Assembly: GCF_001469215.1 (NCBI RefSeq)
Contig: NZ_LOFH01000002.1
Span: 124,001 to 188,000, forward strand
Direction: 5' to 3'
DNA length: 64,000 bases
Source: Pseudoalteromonas sp. H105
Lineage (GTDB): Bacteria > Pseudomonadota > Gammaproteobacteria > Enterobacterales > Alteromonadaceae
Shown here: one piece after another, positions 55,902-64,000 of the stretch
Layout of the letters: every line of letters begins with the position of its first letter
Position numbering within the stretch: the stretch's first letter is position 1
The notes under the pieces: model-generated
Seen by the model: the letters and a program-made list of their open reading frames with translations, nothing else
Told to the model about the DNA's origin: nothing
Database searches by the model: none
Translations under genes and position numbers: made by a program

Positions 55902-57881
55902 ATGATTTTAAAGCGATCTTTTCTTATATTATTGTCCTTAAGCGCAGCTCCACTATTAGCTGTGGAATCTGAAGACTTATTCTCTATGAGTTTTGAAGAT
56001 TTACTCGACGTTCAGGTCGATATTGGTTCTAACACCTCAGAAACACTTGCCTCAGCTCCCTCTACTATTACCGTTTTTAATAAACAAAAAATAAGCCTTT
56101 TAGGTGTCGATAGCGCCTACGAACTTATGAATTTTGTGCCTGGCATGCAATCTACACGTGGAGATTGGGTAGGCGCTGTCCCCAAGGATCACGCTCGCGG
56201 TGTTTACTTAGACAGTGGTAATGTTTTAGTCATGATCAATGGTGAGCGTATTAACGAATCTTCTTTTGGTAAGGCATCTGTTTATATGCCATTCATACCT
56301 ATTGAGATTATTGAAAAAGTTGAATTTATCCGTGGTCCTGGCTCTGCACTTTATGGCAGTAATGCGTTTATGGGTGTGATGAATGTTGTTACTAAACAAG
56401 ATGTTAATGAAGTTACTGCTATGCTAGGGTCAAACGCTAAGCAAGGCTTGTCGTTAAGTGGGCATTATAAATTTAATGAAGATATAAACGCATTTGCTAC
56501 TTTGGCAATTAATAAAAAAGACGGTGAATATTATCCGCAAGGTGTAAGAGATCCATTAGAGTCAATGTATTTCGAGGCAGGTCTAAATATCAATGCGCTG
56601 CAAGTACGAGGCCGCTATAACAAAGTTGAACTGAATGAGTTCATAAATCTTGCTGGTTATTCTAAACAAAATCAACATCGTAGTGAGAACAGATTTATCT
56701 CATTAGGATACGACTGGTTGCAAAATACACATACAGAATTAACGACTAAGGTGGCGTACTCAGAACATGATATTGAAAGTGCGGGGTTAATTTTAGCAGC
56801 TAACGATAACCCTTTTGCAAGCAATGATTTTTTAAATGGACCCGCATGGCAAACGACTGACTTAAAAGTTAACATAGATTTTAAACATCAGCTTACTAAC
56901 GACTGGGTGCTTAATGCCGGGTTTGAATACTCTGATGCTGAGCAGAAAACGGCTGGCGTGCGGACCAATTTTTATGACCCAATTAGTGGCAACATCATCT
57001 TAGAAGATGCTTATTATTTAGGCAGTGTTATGACGTTTGAAGAGTTTGCACCGTTTGCAAGCCTCAAAGCCACATTCGAGACACACAGTTTGTACGGACA
57101 GTTAAAAATCCCTTTCTCTGAACACATTACTGTCTTTTTGGGCAGTCGTTTTGACGACGTAAAAGATATTGACAGTAAATTGTCACCACGTTTTGCCACT
57201 ATTTATCAACCTACGCCCGCAAATACGTTTAAATTACAGTACGGTGAGTCATTTAGAACGCCTGTTACTAATGAGTTATATTCAAATGATGATGTTACTG
57301 TCGGTAATCCAGATCTTAGATCTGAATATGTTAAAACAACAGAACTTGTATGGCGGCATGAAGCGAATACCTGGCATTCGAATATGGTTTTATTTCATAA
57401 TCAGTTAAATGATTTTATAACCACCGTGCCCCAGTTGAATAATACTAATATGTTCACTTTTTCAAATCAGTTAGATGACACTAATCGAGGTTTAGAGTTT
57501 GATAGCCGATGGAACATAACGGCGGATTTTTCGGTAACGGGCACCTACACCCAGTATTTTGATAAACCGATAAAGCCAACCTTTAAGCGCGTTGCAAGCA
57601 TTGTCACCAGCTACCAGTTGGACCAATGGCTATTCAGTATAAACGGTTTATGGCGTGGTGAAGTCAAAGGCGAAACTTTAGGGGCAGACGTCTTCCAGCA
57701 GTCAAGTTATATGTTATTTTACGCGACATCACAATACGCGATAAATGATACAAGCCGTTTAACATTTAAAGTGTATAACCTATTTGATAAACAATATAAT
57801 ACCTATGATCCCAGAGTGGAAAATGGCGCCGTGGCTGGCGTATCTAGAGAAATATCGTTAAACTATTCAATGGACTTTTAA
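55902..57881 (+). CDS. TonB-dependent receptor next to dctBD
   Basis: A 659-residue receptor from ATG 55902 with signal peptide (SFLILLSLSAAPLLAVES). FSMSFEDLLDVQVDIGS and PSTITVFNKQKISLLG form the plug start typical of the smaller colicin-I/vitamin-type receptors, IEKVEFIRGPGSALYGSNAF the plug core, FKLQYGESFRTPVTNEL the barrel motif and EISLNYSMDF the last strand. The dctB start lies 46 bases on, same direction, so cotranscription is likely. The link to dicarboxylates is positional only. Confidence 0.9.
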   Translation: MILKRSFLILLSLSAAPLLAVESEDLFSMSFEDLLDVQVDIGSNTSETLASAPSTITVFNKQKISLLGVDSAYELMNFVPGMQSTRGDWVGAVPKDHARGVYLDSGNVLVMINGERINESSFGKASVYMPFIPIEIIEKVEFIRGPGSALYGSNAFMGVMNVVTKQDVNEVTAMLGSNAKQGLSLSGHYKFNEDINAFATLAINKKDGEYYPQGVRDPLESMYFEAGLNINALQVRGRYNKVELNEFINLAGYSKQNQHRSENRFISLGYDWLQNTHTELTTKVAYSEHDIESAGLILAANDNPFASNDFLNGPAWQTTDLKVNIDFKHQLTNDWVLNAGFEYSDAEQKTAGVRTNFYDPISGNIILEDAYYLGSVMTFEEFAPFASLKATFETHSLYGQLKIPFSEHITVFLGSRFDDVKDIDSKLSPRFATIYQPTPANTFKLQYGESFRTPVTNELYSNDDVTVGNPDLRSEYVKTTELVWRHEANTWHSNMVLFHNQLNDFITTVPQLNNTNMFTFSNQLDDTNRGLEFDSRWNITADFSVTGTYTQYFDKPIKPTFKRVASIVTSYQLDQWLFSINGLWRGEVKGETLGADVFQQSSYMLFYATSQYAINDTSRLTFKVYNLFDKQYNTYDPRVENGAVAGVSREISLNYSMDF

Positions 57882-57927
57882 AAGGGAGCCGCGCCCTTAC
57901 AACACTCTTCTAGGTAAACAATAGGTA

Positions 57928-59664
57928 ATGCAGCGCATTTCAAAAAAATATATAGTGAGTTTTGGTATATTGCTTACTCTACTTGTGTGCGCATTTTGGC
58001 TTGGGCGCCAGTATGATTTACAACAAAGCGCAGAGCAAGCCAAGCAACAAGTAACCCAATTAAGTCGTTATTTAGACACTGAGCTGGCTCGATTTACTGC
58101 GATCCCCCACCTTGTGACAGACAATCAATTGCTATCAGGCCTTATTCATAATAATGACAAATCCGCCAGTGCGGTTAATAACTACTTGGCAGACATACAG
58201 CAATCAAGCGGTGCGTCCGATGTGTATGTACTTAATCTCAAAGGGGACGTAGTTGCTTCTAGTAACTGGCAGTTAGATTATTCTTATATTGGTAATAACT
58301 TTGCTTTTCGGCCTTATTTTTATGAGGCCGTAGCAGGTCGCAAAGTTGCTTACTTTGCCCTTGGGTTACGCTCAAACGAACGGGGGATATATTTTTCAGA
58401 ACCCATATATGAGGGTGAAAATATTATTGGTGTTGTGGCGTTAAAAGTAAACGTGTCTAAATTTGAAAATGACCGACTGTTACTTAATGCGTCCCAAACA
58501 AGTCACTTTTATTTAACACTTAGCGATGGTGTTATTGCGATGTCTAGTAAAGCGCAATGGCGATTGAACACACTGAGATTGTTTAGTGAAACAGAGCTTG
58601 AAAAACTAATTAGTAAACGAAGTTACCTGAATCATATACCTAAAAAAATAGCGACTTTTACAAGTCATGCCCAAGAGATTGAGTTATTAAATATAAAGCA
58701 AGATACAGAATTTACTCAGTTTGTTTTTGCAGAATCTAAAATCAAGCAACTGGACGCTAAAATGACTGTTTTGGTGGATGTGTCCTCAGTTAACTTTTCT
58801 CAAATACCTCGCCTTTTCTGGTTAAGCGTTTTTTATATTTTAACCCTCATAATGGGTTATGTATTAATGTCACGTTTTGCAGGTTACAAAAAGTTACTTT
58901 ATTCGCGCCATAGCCTCGAACAAGAAGTTATTGAACGAACAGATGCTTTAGAAAAAGCACAAATGGCACTAGTGCAATCTGCTAAGTTAGCCACAATAGG
59001 GCAGTTGAGTGCGGGCATAAATCATGAAATCAACCAACCGCTCAGCGCGATGAGTACCTACTTAGTGAGCGCAAAAAAATTGATTGCTAAAGGAAATGTT
59101 CAAGCAGCTCAAGATAATATTGTTATTGTGCAGGGCTTGATTGAACGTGTACATCAAATAGTAGGGCAGTTGAAACATTTTAGTAAACCTGCGCAAACAC
59201 AGTTGCGCTCACAAAGCCTTTCTCAACTATTAAAAAATGCGATGTTGATTGCGAATGCACAGCTCAAGCAAAATCAAATTGTGGTAAAGCCCATAGAGAT
59301 AGAGAGTGCAGTTACAGTTTGGGTGGATGGTGTTAAATTTGAGCAAGTGTTAGTGAATGTGATCACCAATGCGAGCCAAGCAATGGCGGATCAAAGTATT
59401 AAAGAGTTAAGCTTTGAACTTGAGCGGTTTGATGGGCGAGTTAAATTTTCAATATTAGATACCGGTCCAGGGATTGAGCAACATGCCTTGGGGACTATAT
59501 TTGAACCATTTTATAGCACTAAGTCCAGTAATGGACTGGGCCTTGGTTTATCAATTTCGAAACAGATAATTCATTCGTTTGATGGTTGCCTGACAGCACA
59601 TAACCGACCAAATGGAGGAGCACAATTTATGATTACTTTAGCCTCGGATAAAGGAAGTATATGA
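57928..59664 (+). CDS. dctB: DctB-type sensor histidine kinase for C4-dicarboxylates
   Basis: A 578-residue kinase: TM near residues 10-27, periplasmic double-Cache domain (SDVYVLNLKGDVVASSNW, FAFRPYFYEAVAG, GIYFSEPIYEGENIIGVVAL), second TM ~295-315, a coiled coil (IERTDALEKAQMALVQSAKL), the H-box LSAGINHEINQPLSAM, and ATPase motifs (VNVITNASQAM, GPGIEQHALGTIFEPF, GLGLGLSISKQ). The layout is that of DctB, which senses succinate, fumarate or malate in the periplasm. It overlaps dctD by 4 nt. Confidence 0.9.
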   Translation: MQRISKKYIVSFGILLTLLVCAFWLGRQYDLQQSAEQAKQQVTQLSRYLDTELARFTAIPHLVTDNQLLSGLIHNNDKSASAVNNYLADIQQSSGASDVYVLNLKGDVVASSNWQLDYSYIGNNFAFRPYFYEAVAGRKVAYFALGLRSNERGIYFSEPIYEGENIIGVVALKVNVSKFENDRLLLNASQTSHFYLTLSDGVIAMSSKAQWRLNTLRLFSETELEKLISKRSYLNHIPKKIATFTSHAQEIELLNIKQDTEFTQFVFAESKIKQLDAKMTVLVDVSSVNFSQIPRLFWLSVFYILTLIMGYVLMSRFAGYKKLLYSRHSLEQEVIERTDALEKAQMALVQSAKLATIGQLSAGINHEINQPLSAMSTYLVSAKKLIAKGNVQAAQDNIVIVQGLIERVHQIVGQLKHFSKPAQTQLRSQSLSQLLKNAMLIANAQLKQNQIVVKPIEIESAVTVWVDGVKFEQVLVNVITNASQAMADQSIKELSFELERFDGRVKFSILDTGPGIEQHALGTIFEPFYSTKSSNGLGLGLSISKQIIHSFDGCLTAHNRPNGGAQFMITLASDKGSI

Positions 59665-61025
59665 CTGAGTTAGATCAGCCGTGTAAACAGGTCATTGTTA
59701 TAGATGATGAAGCAATGATCCGAGACTCGCTCAAGCAACTGCTTGAGATAGAAGGTTATCAAGTGCAATGTTTTAGTGACCCCATTGTTGTTTTATCTAA
59801 ATTAACGAGGCGATTTAACGGTGTTGTGATCAGTGATATTAATATGCCAAAAATGGATGGTTTGGCGATGCTTGAGCAAGTCCGTGCATTTGACAGCGAA
59901 CTCCCTGTTATATTTTTAACCGGATTTGCAGATGTGTCTGTTGCCGTAAAAGCAATGCAACTAGGGGCATACGATTTGTTTGAAAAGCCCCTCAATGAAC
60001 AACTACTGGATTGTCTTGCACGCGCATGTGACAAGCGTGCGCTTGTTATGGAAAACCGTGCATTGAAGTTGGCGGTTGAGAAAACATCGGCGCCAGGCGT
60101 TAGAATTTTAGGCGACACGCCCCAAATGCAACATATGATGCACCTATTAAACACGGTCATTGATACACCTGCTGATGTAATGATTGAAGGTGAAACGGGC
60201 ACAGGTAAAGAGCTGGTGGCTCGGTACTTACACGACCAGAGTAATCGTTCAAATTGTAATTTTGTGGCAATTAACTGTGGTGCCGTTCCAGAACAATTAA
60301 TTGAAAGTGAGCTTTTTGGGGCTGCCAGCGGTGCTTATACAGGGGCAACGCAAAGCAGAAAAGGTAAATTTGAATTTGCACAAGGCGGCACTTTATTTCT
60401 TGATGAAATAGAAAGTACGCCAATGTCATTGCAAATAAAGCTATTGCGAGTGCTTGAAGAAAGAAAAGTGACACCTGTCGGCGAAAATACGCCAATCGAT
60501 TTAGACGTTAGAATCGTCGCCGCAACAAAAGTTGAGCTATTAACGTTAGTGGATGAAGGCAAGTTTCGCGCGGATTTATATTATCGCTTAAACTTGGTGA
60601 AAGTCAGTATTCCTGCACTGCGAGATAGAAAAGCAGATATTCCTCTACTGTTTAAGCACTTTAGTTCAATTGCCGCTACGCGTTTTCATAAACCTCCAGC
60701 CCCATTAAATGCCCAATCGCAACAATACTTATTGCAGTATGATTGGCCTGGTAATGTTAGAGAGCTTCGAAACCAGGCCGAACGGGCTGTTTTGTTGGGT
60801 GCTGACCTTGCCTTTGGGGCAAACAATGTAAATCAATCAACTCCTCCTATGGATCTTAGCTTAGCAGAGAAGGTAAGCTTTTATGAGCAATCATTATTGG
60901 AAGAAGCGTTAGAGCGTAATCAAGGAAGCATTAAGCAAACCATGCAAACACTACAACTTGCTCGTAAAACACTGTACGACAAGATGAGCAAGTATGGTTT
61001 GAATAAAGATATGTTTAAAGATTAG
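59661..61025 (+). CDS. dctD: DctD-type sigma-54 response regulator
   Basis: A 454-residue enhancer-binding protein: receiver (VVISDINMPKMDGLAML), AAA+ domain with Walker A GETGTGKELVARYLH, the sigma-54 contact loop ESELFGAASGAYTGATQSRK, Walker B GGTLFLDEIES and the R-finger region, and a Fis-type HTH (GSIKQTMQTLQLARKTLYDK). It activates sigma-54 promoters when phosphorylated by DctB. A matching -24/-12 promoter lies 134 bases downstream of its stop, before the porin gene, the probable target. Confidence 0.93.
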   Translation: MTELDQPCKQVIVIDDEAMIRDSLKQLLEIEGYQVQCFSDPIVVLSKLTRRFNGVVISDINMPKMDGLAMLEQVRAFDSELPVIFLTGFADVSVAVKAMQLGAYDLFEKPLNEQLLDCLARACDKRALVMENRALKLAVEKTSAPGVRILGDTPQMQHMMHLLNTVIDTPADVMIEGETGTGKELVARYLHDQSNRSNCNFVAINCGAVPEQLIESELFGAASGAYTGATQSRKGKFEFAQGGTLFLDEIESTPMSLQIKLLRVLEERKVTPVGENTPIDLDVRIVAATKVELLTLVDEGKFRADLYYRLNLVKVSIPALRDRKADIPLLFKHFSSIAATRFHKPPAPLNAQSQQYLLQYDWPGNVRELRNQAERAVLLGADLAFGANNVNQSTPPMDLSLAEKVSFYEQSLLEEALERNQGSIKQTMQTLQLARKTLYDKMSKYGLNKDMFKD

Positions 61026-61030
61026 CGATT

Positions 61031-61048
61031 CCAAATGGGTGGATTTGG
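61031..61048. promoter_or_regulatory. Candidate upstream activator site for the DctD-type regulator
   Basis: CCAAAT, six bases, ATTTGG: a perfect palindrome centred about 120 bases before the -24 element, a normal distance for an enhancer-binding protein. Assigned by position. Confidence 0.4.
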
Positions 61049-61158
61049 TGACAAAGGTCTTTTCTTATTGTGTGGACTTCTACCCATAAATGTGATTAAT
61101 ATTCTTTTAATTTATTTTAAAGTTATGATTTATAATGCCTTTAATTTTAATTTACAGG

Positions 61159-61174
61159 TTGGCAACAAATTTGC
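61159..61174 (+). promoter_or_regulatory. Sigma-54 (-24/-12) promoter of the porin-symporter operon
   Basis: TTGGCAACAAATTTGC has the GG (61161-61162) and GC (61173-61174) dinucleotides exactly 12 bases apart and matches TGGCA-N6-TTGC. Transcription would begin near 61186, about 38 bases before the porin start. Confidence 0.8.
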
Positions 61175-61223
61175 CTTTATATCTAGGAACAACAAATAAC
61201 CTTAATAATAATGAAGGCACACA

Positions 61224-62186
61224 ATGACTAAAATAGATAAAAATCAAACGTTACTACTTGCAGCCTCCACGCTTGCTTTATTGGCCCCTTTGCAAAATGC
61301 ATATGCAGCCGAGTACGATATTTACGGAAAAGCAGAAGTACAAATAGCCCATACAGATGAAGGCATCATGCGATATGCAAGTGAAGGCACTCAAATTGAC
61401 GCACCTTTTTCTCGTATTGGCGTTAAAGGTAACCACGCATTAACTGAGTCACTTAGCGCAGTTTTTAAGTACGAAGTGCAAGTTAAAGGGTTTGAACACG
61501 ATAATACCAGCGAGCCGTTTAGTGCGCGAAATACCTATTTAGGTTTAAAGGGAAGTTTTGGTGAAGTGGTTATTGGGCGTAACGATACACGATTCAAATA
61601 CTCTGAGGGAAAAGTCGATAACTTTAATGAAACGCAAGCGGATATCGCTCAGCTTTTACCAGGGCAAGATAGATTAGGTGACACGCTAACATACACATCA
61701 AAATCTTTTTCGGGTGTACAACTATCCCTAACTTACGCACCAAAAGATGACAGTGCGAATAATGAAGCTGGCTTTGCTGCGACGGTTATTTACGGCGATC
61801 GTGGATTAAAAAATAAAGACTATTATGTCGCTATTAGCCATGTTGATTCTTTAAATAATATTAATGCAACTCGTGTAGCGGGTGTGCTTAAACAAGCACA
61901 ATGGCAATTTGGTGCAATTTATCAGCGCAGTGAATCCCTCGATGGCAGCAAATCAGGTAATGGCTATGTGGTTAGTGCAAGTTATACATTAAATAAATGG
62001 GTACCTAAGATCCAATTTGCCAGCGACGATTCACAATTACGTCATGGTAACGATGGTAGTCAATGGACTGCAGGGGTTGATTATGTTTTTGACAAACAAA
62101 CACGTGCTTATTTGTTTTATACAGATTTAGATCTTGATCAACAAAGCGATAGCAGCCTTGCATTAGGCCTTAAGTACAAATTTTAA
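61224..62186 (+). CDS. Gram-negative porin
   Basis: A 320-residue porin: signal peptide (LLLAASTLALLAPLQNAYA-AEYD), then a 16-stranded-type barrel starting YDIYGKAEVQI, with RIGVKGNHALTESLSAVFKY, NTYLGLKGSFGEVVIGRND and the C-terminal ALGLKYKF ending in Phe. It lets small solutes across the outer membrane. It has the sigma-54 promoter upstream and the symporter gene 7 bases after its stop, suggesting it is the entry route for the same dicarboxylates. Confidence 0.9.
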   Translation: MTKIDKNQTLLLAASTLALLAPLQNAYAAEYDIYGKAEVQIAHTDEGIMRYASEGTQIDAPFSRIGVKGNHALTESLSAVFKYEVQVKGFEHDNTSEPFSARNTYLGLKGSFGEVVIGRNDTRFKYSEGKVDNFNETQADIAQLLPGQDRLGDTLTYTSKSFSGVQLSLTYAPKDDSANNEAGFAATVIYGDRGLKNKDYYVAISHVDSLNNINATRVAGVLKQAQWQFGAIYQRSESLDGSKSGNGYVVSASYTLNKWVPKIQFASDDSQLRHGNDGSQWTAGVDYVFDKQTRAYLFYTDLDLDQQSDSSLALGLKYKF

Positions 62187-62193
62187 GGGGTAA

Positions 62194-63669
62194 GTGATGA
62201 GTGAATTAATCAATAACGATCAAGGTAAGTCACCGCTTATGCAGTATATTATGCTGTTGTTAGGTCCATGCATAATGTTAATCACCTGCCTAATGGATCC
62301 TCCATCAGGGCTGAGTGTAGCCGCTTTTCGAACTGCTGGTTTAGCATTTTGGATGGCATCGTGGTGGGTAAGTGAAGTAGTGCCTATACCCGCGACATCA
62401 CTTTTGCCGCTCGTGTTTTCACCTTTAGCGGATATTGCATCGATTAAAAGTGTTGCTGCACCTTATGCTCATCCTCTGATTTTTTTATTTTTGGGCGGGT
62501 TTTTAATATCGATTGCCATGGAACGCTGGGGCCTACATAAACGTATAGCATTGAAAACAATGCTTTATGCGGGAACTAAGCCTAGTTACCAAATTTTAGC
62601 GATGATGCTTGTAACTGCTTTTTTATCAATGTGGATGTCTAACACAGCGACCGCAGTGATGATGTTGCCGATTGCATTATCAATCACGCACCTAGTCCAA
62701 CAGTCGAACCCTGATAACAATGGCTTTGGTAAAGCACTATTATTATCGATTGCGTATGGCGCAAGTATCGGTGGTATCGCTACATTGATTGGAACGCCAC
62801 CTAATGCATTAATGGCAGCCTATTTATCGGATAGTTATCAAATTGAAATTGGTTTTTCACAATGGATGATGGTGGGTGTTCCTTTATCTCTCGTTATGTT
62901 GTTTATTTGTTGGGTATGGCTCACACAGTTTGCGTATAAAGTTGATAGATCAGAGACAGGTACTGCAAAAATAGATACTAAATCACTTTTTAGTTCTCAG
63001 TTGATAGAGCTAGGTTCTATGCAACGTGCAGAAAAAGGTGTGCTAGTGGTATTTGCATTGGCAGCTGTGTGTTGGATTTTTAGGCCTTTACTTGGTGATG
63101 TCACGGGCTTGAAAATATCTGATACGGGAATTGCGATTGCTGCTGCATTACTGTTATTTGTTTTACCAGCAAACAAAGGCAGTAATGAGCGTATTTTAGA
63201 TTGGCAAAGTACATCAGGCGTACCTTGGGGCGTGTTATTGCTCTTTGGTGGCGGTTTAACTCTCGCTGCGCAAATAAAATCCTCTGGTTTAGCTGAATAC
63301 ATTGCGCACATGATTGAAGGAGCAGACACCATACCCTTAGTGTTGAGTGTATTGTTGGTGGCAACTTTAATCACATTTTTAACTGAAATAACCAGTAATA
63401 CAGCAACTGCTGCTGGCTTTTTACCATTACTAGGGCCGGTGGCAGAATCTATCACAGGCACACCATTAGTGTGGGTTATTCCTGCTGCAATTGCATGTAG
63501 TTGTGCCTTTATGATGCCTGTTGCAACGCCCCCTAACGCGATTGTCTTTGGCTCTGGTCAGATACAGATTCGCGATATGATTAAGTCAGGGTTCGTTTTA
63601 AACATCATCGCTATTGTGTTGATAACATTAGTTACAATGACGTTAGCAGCATCTATTTTTAAATTCTAA
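62194..63669 (+). CDS. SLC13/DASS family sodium-dicarboxylate symporter
   Basis: A 491-residue inner-membrane transporter with about 11-12 TM helices. The two substrate and sodium signature motifs SNTATAVMMLP and SNTATAAGFLPLL are present, as are GTPPNALMAAYL and VATPPNAIVFGSG, which close the sodium sites. The family imports succinate, malate and related acids with sodium, suiting a marine cell. It starts 7 bases after the porin and is followed by a strong terminator, so porin-symporter is a two-gene operon under DctBD (inference). Confidence 0.93.
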   Translation: MMSELINNDQGKSPLMQYIMLLLGPCIMLITCLMDPPSGLSVAAFRTAGLAFWMASWWVSEVVPIPATSLLPLVFSPLADIASIKSVAAPYAHPLIFLFLGGFLISIAMERWGLHKRIALKTMLYAGTKPSYQILAMMLVTAFLSMWMSNTATAVMMLPIALSITHLVQQSNPDNNGFGKALLLSIAYGASIGGIATLIGTPPNALMAAYLSDSYQIEIGFSQWMMVGVPLSLVMLFICWVWLTQFAYKVDRSETGTAKIDTKSLFSSQLIELGSMQRAEKGVLVVFALAAVCWIFRPLLGDVTGLKISDTGIAIAAALLLFVLPANKGSNERILDWQSTSGVPWGVLLLFGGGLTLAAQIKSSGLAEYIAHMIEGADTIPLVLSVLLVATLITFLTEITSNTATAAGFLPLLGPVAESITGTPLVWVIPAAIACSCAFMMPVATPPNAIVFGSGQIQIRDMIKSGFVLNIIAIVLITLVTMTLAASIFKF

Positions 63670-63687
63670 ATCATAGTTACCCAACCC

Positions 63688-63721
63688 AGAGTGCTTAGGC
63701 GATGCATAAGCACTCTTTATT
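63688..63721 (+). terminator. Rho-independent terminator after the symporter
   Basis: AGAGTGCTTA and TAAGCACTCT form a perfect 10-bp stem with a 9-base loop, followed by TTATT. It ends the porin-symporter transcript. Confidence 0.8.
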
Positions 63722-63782
63722 GCCCATCTAAGTAAACAAAGTTATAGTAATCCACTCCTTATTTTAATAAACAGGCATTCTT

Positions 63783-64000
63783 TTGACTGATAGTACGAGT
63801 ATTTCGGCTGATTTAACGTCTGCATTTACTGTAATGCAAACGCGTTTTAATGGTACTCCTTATCCCGCAATTAAAGATCGTATTACTTTACTCAAAATAC
63901 TTAAAAGCAAGATTATTTCATTGGAAGATGAGTTAGTAGCAGCAACGTCGAAGGACTTTGGGTATAGAACGGGTTTTGATACCGTAATGGGTGATATATT
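63783..64000 (+). CDS. Aldehyde dehydrogenase, coniferyl-aldehyde type (5' part)
   Basis: The window ends in an open frame starting at TTG 63783. It reads LTDSTSISADLTSAFTVMQ, TRFNGTPYPAIKDRITLLK, then LEDELVAATSKDFGYRTGF and TVMGDI. This is the N-terminal helical part of coniferyl-aldehyde-type dehydrogenases (xxMQxxFxxxPYPxxxxRxxxL, then DFGxRxxxD). A TAA at 63768 rules out earlier starts. The catalytic Cys and Glu lie beyond the window. Confidence 0.75.
   Translation, partial: MTDSTSISADLTSAFTVMQTRFNGTPYPAIKDRITLLKILKSKIISLEDELVAATSKDFGYRTGFDTVMGDI

Noticed and set aside
1..64000. CRISPR arrays, rRNA or tRNA genes
   Set aside because: No regularly spaced repeats, and no rRNA or tRNA-like sequences were recognised in the intergenic regions read.

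Overview
The window is A+T-rich, densely coded gammaproteobacterial chromosome. The gene content (CadC-type TPR regulators, orphan periplasmic binding proteins, paired bacterioferritins, TonB receptors, RegBA, DctBD, DASS symporter, RlmF, MnSOD, Ada-AlkA fusion) fits a marine Alteromonadales bacterium, most likely Pseudoalteromonas or a close relative. This is inferred from protein resemblance by eye; no search was run. No rRNA, tRNA or CRISPR array was seen.

Layout. 0-9.6 kb: a partial two-component-type beta-propeller sensor (minus strand, running off the left edge), an isochorismatase-like hydrolase, a six-TM chemotaxis receptor overlapping a thioredoxin-like protein, two orphan solute-binding proteins, an RsbQ-like alpha/beta hydrolase overlapping a PAS-GGDEF diguanylate cyclase, a DUF998 membrane protein and a decayed alpha/beta hydrolase. 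9.7-17.1 kb: a dispersed inverted-repeat element, a third binding protein whose likely signal peptide begins at ATT, an IS1182 remnant, and a CadC-like TPR regulator set among two secreted beta-propeller proteins and a serine hydrolase.

17.2-23.5 kb is the mobile region. It holds a decayed polysaccharide deacetylase, an IS91-family element (tyrosine recombinase lacking its nucleophilic tyrosine, plus an intact-looking HUH transposase), an orphan integron cassette with a convincing attC and an unknown coiled-coil membrane protein, and a frameshifted IS1182-family element. No integron integrase is present.

23.6-47 kb: iron storage (bfd and two complementary bfr subunits), a CzcBA-type metal RND pump with a small His/Cys-bearing protein, a very large hybrid histidine kinase, a His-rich protein before sodA, an alkylation-repair pair (ada-alkA fusion and ogt), tdk, ltaE, rlmF, a TPR-sulfotransferase and a TonB receptor. 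47-55.8 kb: M17 aminopeptidase, VOC protein, KAS III, DUF4440-regB-regA, and small membrane or zinc-ribbon proteins. 55.9-64 kb: a TonB receptor followed by dctB-dctD, then a porin and DASS symporter preceded by a well-spaced sigma-54 promoter and an upstream palindrome, giving a self-contained C4-dicarboxylate uptake and control module. An aldehyde dehydrogenase start closes the window.

The strongest items for follow-up are the orphan cassette between two insertion sequences, the RsbQ/PAS-GGDEF pair, the split-function bacterioferritin, the recombinase without its tyrosine, and the sigma-54/DctD module.
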